From the NCBI GenBank assembly GCA_029260195.1, contig JAJDDS010000356.1, positions 1 to 12,775 of the forward strand: a stretch of 12,775 bases of DNA, given 5' to 3'. How positions within the stretch are numbered: position 1 is the stretch's first letter; every line of letters begins with the position of its first letter. Origin of the DNA: Phycisphaerae bacterium (GTDB lineage: Bacteria; Planctomycetota; Phycisphaerae; UBA1845). The notes beneath the pieces were generated by a model, which had not been told where the DNA came from, ran no database searches, and saw only the letters and a program-made list of their open reading frames with translations. Shown here piece after piece: positions 1 through 6,366 of the stretch. The position numbers were made by a program, and so were the translations under genes.

Positions 1-398
1 GGCTTGAAGGCTCCGCCGCGGAGTGCGACGGCGCCGGCCTCCTTCATGGCGTGTGCGATTTCGATCAGTTGGGTCTTGCTTTCGACACTGCACGGGCCGG
101 CGATAACGCCGACGCGTTGACCGCCAAGGGTCGCGCGCGTGCCCAACGGCACTTCGAACGTCCGATCGTCGGGTTTTCGATCGGCGGCGAGGCAGGGGCC
201 AGCCGCGTCAAGAATGCGGTCGACCATCGGCACTTGGCAGATGGCCTCGCGGTCGGTGGACCCGTTCGCGCCGGGGATTTCGATGACGGTGCGCGCGGGG
301 CGGTCGATGACGGAATGGTCAAGACGCATGCCGGCAAGCAGGTGCTCGACGTCGTGGACGTCCTGTGCGCTACAGTCAGTCTTCATGACCACGATCAT
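1..398 (-). CDS. aroF: 3-deoxy-7-phosphoheptulonate (DAHP) synthase, type I-beta, N-terminal part
   Basis: Condenses phosphoenolpyruvate and erythrose 4-phosphate, the first committed step of the shikimate pathway, in the cytoplasm. Only the first 132 codons are present; the gene runs off the left edge. Residues 1 to about 75 form a ferredoxin-like regulatory domain (MIVVMKTDCSAQDVHDVEHL at the start), as in the Thermotoga-type enzymes. The catalytic barrel then begins with GVIAGPCSVES (residues 97-107) and MKEAGAVALRGGAFK (118-132), which are family signatures. The chosen ATG has GGAGG nine bases upstream; a second in-frame ATG at codon 5 is less well placed. A chorismate mutase fusion or feedback type cannot be judged because the C-terminus is missing. 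The gene is separated from the upstream operon by about 214 bp and may have its own promoter. The assignment is secure. Confidence 0.95.
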   Translation of the reverse strand, partial: MIVVMKTDCSAQDVHDVEHLLAGMRLDHSVIDRPARTVIEIPGANGSTDREAICQVPMVDRILDAAGPCLAADRKPDDRTFEVPLGTRATLGGQRVGVIAGPCSVESKTQLIEIAHAMKEAGAVALRGGAFK

Positions 399-529
399 GG
401 CTGGTTTCCTCCGGATCGCGGCGTCGCGGGACGTTCGAAAGTGTCACACTCAGGCACTCCGAGCCCAGACGCGCGGGACGGCGCGTAGGGTGCGGCTGGT
501 CGATGTGGAGCGTGTTGGACGTCGTTCAC
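395..529 (-). CDS. Possible 44-codon leader ORF upstream of aroF
   Basis: A GTG-initiated frame of 44 codons is preceded by GGAGGGG eight bases upstream and ends in a TGA that overlaps the aroF ATG as ATGA. That layout would couple its translation to aroF. The predicted peptide is rich in Pro, Arg and Ala, has one Phe and one Tyr and no Trp, so it does not look like a classical aromatic-amino-acid attenuator peptide. I recognise no domain. Open frames of this length arise easily by chance in GC-rich DNA, so this is a weak call based only on the ribosome-binding site and the overlap. Confidence 0.2.
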   Translation of the reverse strand: MNDVQHAPHRPAAPYAPSRASGLGVPECDTFERPATPRSGGNQP

Positions 530-576
530 GATGCGATCCCCTCCATACTGCCTGCCGACCCCGTACCTCCGGTGGG

Positions 577-601
577 GCGGCGGTCGCGCCGAACCGGCCG
601 C
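577..601 (-). terminator. GC-rich hairpin just after the operon's last stop codon
   Basis: An inverted repeat pairs an 8-bp arm (577-584) with 593-601, with one bulged C and an 8-nt loop. It starts about 12 nt downstream of the stop of the periplasmic binding protein gene. No U-tract follows, so it is not a canonical intrinsic terminator. If the predicted aroF promoter is real, the same hairpin would also lie in the aroF leader. Confidence 0.3.
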
Positions 602-612
602 GATTAGGCAAC

Positions 613-2748
613 TTACTTAATCACTATAGCGACGGCGCTTGGCCGTTGCAAGCCCGTTTCGTCCGGAGCCAGGGCGGCGACTGGGCTTGCACCTCCGCCT
701 CCACCCGCATTCAAGTCTCGCTGTATCGGCGAATCGCCGGGTCGCGAATCCGGCAGGTCGTCGGGAATCCGGTTGCCAAGTGCGTCGAAGTCGATCGTTC
801 CGCTGGACCCGGGATAGGGGGATCGGTGCGCCAGGCGATCCCGTATCGCGGCGGCGGTGACCGCGCCGCTGCGGACCGCGCGGGCGATGATTGCACCGGC
901 GTCATACGCCAGGTCGGTGGGGGGGGACGCCGAGGACGCCGTGGCAAGGTTGAACACCCACGGAAGTGGGATGCTCGTGATCGTCGAGTCGCCGGGACAG
1001 AGCGTGATGACCGGGAAGTGCATCTTGGCGGCAAGCATCTCCGCCAAGTGCGTCGTGCGGCGGTCGGTTGAACAGATGATCGCTTGGACGTTGTCTTTGA
1101 ACACCAAATCGACGAGCGACGATGTGTCGGCACCCCACGGGCTGCGTGCGTCGCGGACGATTAGTTCGATGCGCGGTGTTGGAGAGTGTCCCCCGGCGGA
1201 GCCGGGGGCGAGGGGTGCGCCAAGAGCGTTTCGTACGCTGTGCGCGATGTCGCGCCCCTCCGCATCGAGGGCGAGGAAGCAACCGATCTTGATGACGTCG
1301 TTGTTCACGACAGGGGCGTCCGTTGGGGAACGGACGACGGGCGGTGATTGCGTCATCGATCGGTAGGGTCGCCGAGCGGTCGACTCGACCCATCGCTGCG
1401 CGTCTCGCTTGTTTGCAGGGTTCGGAGAGGGCGTTCGCACGCTCGCGGATCTACCGGAGTCGGCGAAATCCGACTTCTCATAGACGAACGCGCCGTCTTG
1501 AACGGTGGCAATGTAGACCGGGCCGATGTCGTTCAGCGTGGTGTCGAAATCGATCGGGCCAGTGACGCCGTCGTGGTGCGTCGTGGCTGTCAGAGCGTCG
1601 CGGATGCGGATGCGATTCCGTCCAGCCGTGCAAATGGCGTTGATGACAATGTTGGCGCCGTCGTAAGCGTGGGCGGCGAACGCATCGAGCGCGAGGTGTT
1701 CGGCGAAGGCAGCGAGTTTGGGATCGTTCCGCGTGGGGTCGAACGTGGCTACGGCAACGACACCGTCGGCTGACGGACCTGCCGCCGTGAGAAAGTCGGC
1801 GCTCGCCACGCGGTCACAGCCAAAGATGCGCACTGGCATTTTGCGCCGGCGAATCTCGCGGACGACGCTCGCGGTGTCAGCCGCGGTGCCCCACAGAACA
1901 ATGGCGTCGGGTTTGACGGCTGCGATGCGGTTGAGTTGCGCGGTGAAATCGGTCGCACCGGGGTCCCAGCGCAGTTCGACCAGAAGGGGGTGTTTCAGGC
2001 GGCGAGCCGCGTCGCGAAACTCGCCGATGCCCATGCGTCCGAAGCGGTCGTTGGACCGAAATGCCACCACCTTCTCGATTCCGCACTTGGCGAAAATGTG
2101 GTGGGCGAGGGCGTAGCCCTGCTGCCGGTCGTCAGCCATGCATCGCAGCAACCAAGGAATGTTTGTCTCGGTGAGCGTGGGGTCGGTTGTGGCAGTGTTG
2201 ACCATCGGCATCTGCGTCTTGAGCGCGACGCGGAGGGCGATGTGGGTGTTGGCGCCGTCGAGGGACCCTATGACCGCCAGCACGTCGTCATCATATCGGA
2301 ATGCCACCATCTCGTTGGACGATGCGCCCCACAGGCCGGTGTCCTCTCGCTCGACGAGTTCAAATGGAACGCCCCTGTACCCGCCCGTAGCGTTGGCCTG
2401 TTCAACCGCCAGTCGCACGCCGGCGAGCATGCGCGCTCCGAGGTCGGCGTCGGGGGCGGACCCGGTCGGTCCGAAGAACCCGATTCTCACCGTCGGCGCG
2501 GTCGTCAAGTCCGCGTCGGCGTACCCGCGCCCGACGCCACGGAATTCTGTCACCTCCTGGAAGAACCGCGCGTACGGCTCGCGGAAGTCGCGAAACGGGA
2601 TCACCGAGTCCGGGGTTTTGCCGTAGTTTCGCTCGGGCGTTTGAGCGCGCAGCGATGCGCCGCCGCCGATCAACGCGAGCGCAGCCAACATCGGCGCGAT
2701 CCCTCGCGTTCGGATGTGCGTTGCTCGTCGACGTGCGGGCTGGATCAT
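613..2748 (-). CDS. Exported tandem LivK-type periplasmic binding protein, second copy truncated
   Basis: A 711-residue protein of the branched-chain amino acid ABC substrate-binding family (Peripla_BP_6 type). Residues 1-35 look like a signal peptide (basic start, hydrophobic 17-33, cleavage near SLRA/Q). A complete two-lobed domain spans about 86-418 (starts VRIGFFGPTGS; AYDGANIVIN near 361-370; GPIDFD at 397-402). After a Pro/Ser-rich linker a second copy begins at about 484 (VIKIGCFLAL) and matches the first lobe to about 600, then jumps to the helices near the end (LAYDAGAIIARAV, TIDFDALGNR). The part equivalent to residues 203-358 of copy one is missing. No permease or ATPase gene is nearby, so it may be a receptor or bind a ligand for the operon's enzymes instead of serving a transporter. 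The start overlaps the ridA-like stop as ATGA. Ligand unknown. Confidence 0.85.
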   Translation of the reverse strand: MIQPARRRATHIRTRGIAPMLAALALIGGGASLRAQTPERNYGKTPDSVIPFRDFREPYARFFQEVTEFRGVGRGYADADLTTAPTVRIGFFGPTGSAPDADLGARMLAGVRLAVEQANATGGYRGVPFELVEREDTGLWGASSNEMVAFRYDDDVLAVIGSLDGANTHIALRVALKTQMPMVNTATTDPTLTETNIPWLLRCMADDRQQGYALAHHIFAKCGIEKVVAFRSNDRFGRMGIGEFRDAARRLKHPLLVELRWDPGATDFTAQLNRIAAVKPDAIVLWGTAADTASVVREIRRRKMPVRIFGCDRVASADFLTAAGPSADGVVAVATFDPTRNDPKLAAFAEHLALDAFAAHAYDGANIVINAICTAGRNRIRIRDALTATTHHDGVTGPIDFDTTLNDIGPVYIATVQDGAFVYEKSDFADSGRSASVRTPSPNPANKRDAQRWVESTARRPYRSMTQSPPVVRSPTDAPVVNNDVIKIGCFLALDAEGRDIAHSVRNALGAPLAPGSAGGHSPTPRIELIVRDARSPWGADTSSLVDLVFKDNVQAIICSTDRRTTHLAEMLAAKMHFPVITLCPGDSTITSIPLPWVFNLATASSASPPTDLAYDAGAIIARAVRSGAVTAAAIRDRLAHRSPYPGSSGTIDFDALGNRIPDDLPDSRPGDSPIQRDLNAGGGGGASPVAALAPDETGLQRPSAVAIVIK
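623..651 (-). promoter_or_regulatory. Predicted sigma70-type promoter for aroF
   Basis: On the minus strand a -35 box TTGCAA (646-651) and a -10 box TATAGT (623-628) are separated by 17 bp. Transcription would start near 616, giving aroF a leader of about 217 nt. The promoter lies inside the last codons of the preceding gene, which fits aroF being expressed separately from that operon. This is prediction from sequence only. Confidence 0.4.
919..926 (-). repeat. C8 homopolymer in the binding-protein gene
   Basis: Eight consecutive C residues (minus strand) encode part of the SPP stretch at about residues 608-610. This is where copy two of the binding domain jumps from the N-lobe to the terminal helices. 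The reading frame is intact on both sides in this assembly. Such a tract can slip in replication or sequencing. Confidence 0.6.
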
Positions 2749-3209
2749 CTGGCGCGGTCCTTGGGAATCATGGCGATGGCTTCGATCTCGACCATCAGGT
2801 CCGGACGGCAGATGCGGGCTTCGATGCAGGTACTGGCTGGCAGCGGGTCGAGCCCCTCCTCAACGTAGAAGTCGTTGCGGACCTCGTTGAAGTCGTCGTA
2901 ATTGCGGAAGTCCGCCAGATAGCATGTCGTCCGAACGATGTCGTGCCAGTCGGCGCCTTCGCTCTCCAACAGAGCCTTGATGTTGGTGAACGTGCGACGG
3001 GTCTGGGCTTTGATGTCGCCGATGTGAATGGACAGGCCATTCTCGTCCACGCTGGACGTTCCGGAAATGAACAGCATGACGGCGCTATCGAGCTCGACGC
3101 GCATACCACGCGTGAAGGACACCTTCGTCGGATAGTCGTAAGCCTCGTTGAGCACGGTTTTGTTTTCGATCGGTCTTTTTTCAATGCGGTTTTCCTGGCC
3201 GACGATCAT
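2745..3209 (-). CDS. RidA (YjgF/YER057c/UK114) family protein, 2-aminomuconate-deaminase-like branch
   Basis: A 154-residue RidA-fold protein without a signal peptide, so cytoplasmic. The family core is clear: FISGTSSVDENG (47-58), IKAQTRRTFTNIKALLES (66-83) and the C-terminal MVEIEAIAMIP (139-149). RidA proteins hydrolyse reactive enamine/imine intermediates. Aligning EARICRPDLMVEIEAIA with the E. coli stretch EVARLPKDVKIEIEAIA puts Ile133 where the substrate-binding Arg105 sits, with an Arg one residue earlier. The SGTSS plus IKAQTR pattern resembles 2-aminomuconate deaminases, which also lack that Arg, so simple RidA activity is doubtful. AAAGGAG lies 10 bases before the ATG, inside the upstream gene. 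The ATG overlaps that gene's stop as ATGA, and this gene's stop overlaps the next start the same way. It is the only non-exported product of the operon. Confidence 0.9.
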   Translation of the reverse strand: MIVGQENRIEKRPIENKTVLNEAYDYPTKVSFTRGMRVELDSAVMLFISGTSSVDENGLSIHIGDIKAQTRRTFTNIKALLESEGADWHDIVRTTCYLADFRNYDDFNEVRNDFYVEEGLDPLPASTCIEARICRPDLMVEIEAIAMIPKDRAR

Positions 3210-4501
3210 GGGTTGGTTGCTCCTTTTGTGGTTCTGTCAGTGGTATCGTTGTGTCGGCCGCGATGGCGGCGCGTATCGGTCGCGTGGACCTGCGAATCCC
3301 GCGTCATCTTCGCGCGGGCGAGGCCTTTCTCCGTGGCCAACCAGAGGTCGTCACCCTGAAAGGAGACGCCGAGAATGTAATTGTGCGGGAAGATGGTGTC
3401 CGTGGTGAACCGCTCGACGGGTCCGTCCTCTGGGTGCCAACTGATGACACCCTTGCCCGTGGCGTCGTCGCGGCGATAAGCCCACCAATCGTCGCGATTG
3501 GATGCATTTAGGCCGTTGTCCGTGGCGATCCAGCACAAGTCTTCGCGCGTCGCGACGTAGTTGACGAAGTTGCTGACCAGGGGGCTGTCGGTTTCGGAGA
3601 AGTTCCGCCAGCGGCGGCCGTCGTACGAACTGAGTCCGAAGTAGGTGGCGATCCAGACGCGACGCTTGGCGTCGCAGTCAACGCTGGCGACGACGTCGTG
3701 GATGAGTCCGTCGTTGCGGAATAGGTCGATCTCCATCTCGCCGTCCGGGTCGCGGTAGTCCTTCCAGCGGTCTCGCCCGGTGTTGTATTCGAGCAGCCCG
3801 CCGCCCCAGACCGCCATGTAGATGTTGTTCTCACAGCCGATTACGGAGTAGCACCAGATCTCGTGCATGGGGGTGTTCGTTTCGTCAAAGATGGTCCAGC
3901 GGTCGCGGGCGACGTCGTAGCGGCTGGCGCCCGCCGCGGTGGCCGCCCAGACCTGCCCGCGCCAGACCGTGACGCCGTAGACTACATCGTTGGCCAGTCC
4001 GCTGGTGCGCTGGGTGAACGTGTCGAATCGACCCGCGGAGTACCGGCTCAGGCCGCCCATCGTGGCGATCCAGATGTCACCGGTGCGCGAATCCTCGGCA
4101 ATGGCGAGAACCGCGCGGTGGGCCAGTCCGTCGTCAGGAGTGTACGTACGCCACTGACCGTCGGTGAAGCGGGTGAGTCCCTGATCGGTGCCTGCCCAGA
4201 CGTCGTCGGCAGTGGCGAGGACACAAAGCGTCTTGTTGCTGGGGAGGCCGTCGGTGTTGTCAAACGTCTCCCAGTGGTCGTAGTAGGGAGGGGCAGCGTG
4301 GATCGAGGCGGCTAACGCCGTCACGGCGCACATCGCGGAACATACGAGCGCAAACCGGAGACGCTGAATGTCATGCTGAGCGACGCGAAGCATCTTGCCC
4401 AGTAGAGAGCGAGATTCCTCCCGTCGCTCGGAATGACAATGGGCGTTGTTTCCCTTTCCTCGTAGTGTGACGGTTCCGATATGTCGTCGCATCAGAGACA
4501 T
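3206..4501 (-). CDS. Exported seven-bladed Reg_prop beta-propeller protein
   Basis: A 431-residue protein made almost entirely of two-component-regulator-propeller repeats. Seven blades carry the typical WxAT..GL.RY motif at about residues 101-112, 143-154, 184-195, 227-240, 282-293, 323-334 and 386-397. It has no kinase, Y_Y_Y or membrane segment after the propeller, so it is a free exported propeller, probably a binding or scaffold subunit. The first ATG (4501) overlaps the upstream stop by 10 nt and has GGTGG 10 nt upstream; a second ATG (4492) gives a TGATG overlap. A third ATG (4393, residue 37) lies inside a 70-bp repeat and would give a normal-length signal peptide (hydrophobic 49-66, cleavage near SIHA/A), so the mature protein is the same whichever is used. 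The C-terminal 30 residues are basic and hydrophilic. Ligand and partner unknown. Confidence 0.85.
   Translation of the reverse strand: MSLMRRHIGTVTLRGKGNNAHCHSERREESRSLLGKMLRVAQHDIQRLRFALVCSAMCAVTALAASIHAAPPYYDHWETFDNTDGLPSNKTLCVLATADDVWAGTDQGLTRFTDGQWRTYTPDDGLAHRAVLAIAEDSRTGDIWIATMGGLSRYSAGRFDTFTQRTSGLANDVVYGVTVWRGQVWAATAAGASRYDVARDRWTIFDETNTPMHEIWCYSVIGCENNIYMAVWGGGLLEYNTGRDRWKDYRDPDGEMEIDLFRNDGLIHDVVASVDCDAKRRVWIATYFGLSSYDGRRWRNFSETDSPLVSNFVNYVATREDLCWIATDNGLNASNRDDWWAYRRDDATGKGVISWHPEDGPVERFTTDTIFPHNYILGVSFQGDDLWLATEKGLARAKMTRDSQVHATDTRRHRGRHNDTTDRTTKGATNP
4369..4438 (-). repeat. 70-bp imperfect-palindrome repeat, copy 1
   Basis: Matches copy 2 at 8024-8093 at 59 of 70 positions, with no gaps and the same orientation. 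The ends are near inverted repeats (TGTCATTCCGAGCG on one side, TGTCATGCTGAGCG on the other). Read on the minus strand it gives the peptide pattern CHSERREESRS..GKMLRVAQHD. That is the widely seen translation of a dispersed bacterial palindromic repeat often found in spurious ORFs. Here it lies 53 nt after the preceding stop codon and in frame with the signal peptide of the propeller protein. Confidence 0.85.
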
Positions 4502-6366
4502 TTAAGGTATTCCACCAGGTCGTTCAGTTGCTGCTTGGTCCAGTCACGCGAAAACCCGTGCTTGTCTTCCGGGTTGTGGTCGGTCCACAACTGTTCGAGT
4601 GTGGCTGACCGCCCGTCGTGCAGGAACGGCGCCGACTCGAATATGTTGTTCAGATGTGCGCTGTCGAATTCGGTTGCGGAGTCGGTCGGGGATGCTGTGC
4701 CGATGTCGGATGTTTTCGCGTCGGTGTACTTAGGGCCGGAATGGCAGAAGTCGCAGCGCTCGCCGTCGGCCAGAGGTCGGCCTTCGTTGGTTGTTGTGCG
4801 GTCGAAAAGTACCTTGCCGCGCTTCTGGGCGGGTGTCAGTCCGCCGTCGGGCGCGCGATACGGATTGACGACTGGCGGGATGGACTGAATATAAGTGGTA
4901 AGGTCAACCACCTGCACGGAGTTCAGCCAGCCGGTGCGCATGATCCACTTGGCCGTCCGCGTTCCGCATTGTGTGCCGATGTCCGGATTGGATCCGACCC
5001 ATTTGAACGGACCTGTGCCCGAGACGTCCCTCATGTTGCGATTGTCGAGAATGTTGCGGCCAAGCCCGTCGGGTTCGAGGTCGTATTGCAGTCCATCGAA
5101 TCCGTTGTCTGGATGACAACTGGCGCACGAGAACTGTCCCTGGAATGTGCGCGCCGCACTGTGAAAGAAGCGTTCGCCGCGCATCAGTCGGTCCGGCGGA
5201 CCCGGGTCACCGATCGTCAGAGTGCGCGTCACACGGTCCGCCGCCGTGTCGATGACTGTGACGGAGTCGTCGAGTCGGTTGGCGACGTACAGTGTCGAGC
5301 CGTCCGGCGTTAGCGCGAGTGCGTGGGGATTGGTGCCGGTCGGGATACGCGCGCTGACATAACGGCGAGACAAACCGAGATGGTCGCCCGGCCGCGGAAT
5401 CAAGCCGGCGTCGATGTCGTCCAGGACTGCGCGCACGCCGGACACGTCGATCGAGACGACCATGTCAGCGCCGGCGCAACTGATGTAGAATCTGTCGCCC
5501 GAGGGTGTGACAGCCACGTCGTAGGGATCGGAGAAGAACTGATTGGGCAGGTCGATCAATAGTTGGACGGGCGGGCGATCGCGATCGGGCGACAGTATCG
5601 CGAATCCGTTGGTCACGACCCATCCGCGCGCCACCTGAACCATGGGGACGAGGTTTTTCGGTCGGCTGATGGCGGCCACCGCGAAGTCAGTTGCGAAATC
5701 GATCCCGCGTCCGACGTTTGCGTTGTCGAGAGTCACCCGCTCGACAACGCGCCCGGTGGCGTCGTTGATCACCGTGACCTCGTTGCGGCAGGCTTGCTGT
5801 GGAGGAACTGGGTTGGAGAGCAGGTTCGTAACGTAAACGCGACCGCTCCCCGGCCACAGTCGCACCGATTCGGGACCGTTGCCGGCGGATAGGCGAGCGA
5901 TTTCGTTGCCGGTTGACAGGTCCAAGACCGCCACCTGATCGAGCGAGTGGACGGATGCGTAGAGTCGAGTTCCGTCAGCCGATACAGCCAGTCCGGTTGG
6001 ATCGCCAAGGAGCGGGAATCGGCGTGTCACCCGCAGCGCGCGCGCGTCGAACTCGTTTATCTCCTGGCCACGGCGACAGGAGACATAATAGCTGGTTCGG
6101 TCGGGATTGGCGCATAGGGCGAATGGTTGTTGGCCGGTGGTCCCGCGTGCGACGACCGTTCCGTCCCTGGGATCGACGCGCAATATATCCCCGCGGTTCT
6201 CGCAGACCAGCAGAAGTTGGCCCGTGTCCGGTTCGACCAGCATGGATCGGGGTCCGCACTGACGGGAATCGTCAGCCAAGGCGGCTGCGCACTGCGCGCA
6301 GACGACCGCGGCTGCGACAAGACCGGGGATGCGGGCGACCCGGCGGAGATGCTCGTGCGCCGTCAC
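4492..6366 (-). CDS. Exported YVTN beta-propeller fused to di-heme MauG/CCP-type cytochrome c
   Basis: A 624-residue periplasmic redox protein from the GTG start. Residues 1-31 are a signal peptide (VPGL-like hydrophobic core, cleavage near AALA/DD). About 35-385 is a YVTN-type propeller (repeats such as PTGLAVSADGTRLYASV and PHALALTPDGSTLYVANRLDDSVTVID). About 395-624 resembles di-heme cytochrome c peroxidase/MauG: heme motifs CASCH (414-418) and CDFCH (538-542), RGERFFHSA before the first, GLTPAQKRGKVLFDR before the second, and LNNIFESAPFLHDGRSATLEQ near the end. The order matches hydrazine synthase beta (propeller) plus gamma (di-heme), but such fusions also occur elsewhere. The GTG at 6366 overlaps the upstream stop as GTGA and has GGGGGG about eight bases upstream; an ATG at 6459 would overlap by 97 nt and bury the signal peptide. 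Electron partner and substrate unknown. Confidence 0.85.
   Translation of the reverse strand: MTAHEHLRRVARIPGLVAAAVVCAQCAAALADDSRQCGPRSMLVEPDTGQLLLVCENRGDILRVDPRDGTVVARGTTGQQPFALCANPDRTSYYVSCRRGQEINEFDARALRVTRRFPLLGDPTGLAVSADGTRLYASVHSLDQVAVLDLSTGNEIARLSAGNGPESVRLWPGSGRVYVTNLLSNPVPPQQACRNEVTVINDATGRVVERVTLDNANVGRGIDFATDFAVAAISRPKNLVPMVQVARGWVVTNGFAILSPDRDRPPVQLLIDLPNQFFSDPYDVAVTPSGDRFYISCAGADMVVSIDVSGVRAVLDDIDAGLIPRPGDHLGLSRRYVSARIPTGTNPHALALTPDGSTLYVANRLDDSVTVIDTAADRVTRTLTIGDPGPPDRLMRGERFFHSAARTFQGQFSCASCHPDNGFDGLQYDLEPDGLGRNILDNRNMRDVSGTGPFKWVGSNPDIGTQCGTRTAKWIMRTGWLNSVQVVDLTTYIQSIPPVVNPYRAPDGGLTPAQKRGKVLFDRTTTNEGRPLADGERCDFCHSGPKYTDAKTSDIGTASPTDSATEFDSAHLNNIFESAPFLHDGRSATLEQLWTDHNPEDKHGFSRDWTKQQLNDLVEYLKCL

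Noticed and set aside
469..486. Small inverted repeat ACGCGC/GCGCGT upstream of aroF
   Set aside because: Six-base GC arms with a 6-nt loop are expected by chance in this composition, and it is not placed as a terminator or an operator.
1936..2868. A 310-codon plus-strand open frame (and a similar one at 139-1071) opposite the binding-protein gene
   Set aside because: Antisense shadow of a clear minus-strand coding region; it crosses gene boundaries and shows no family similarity.
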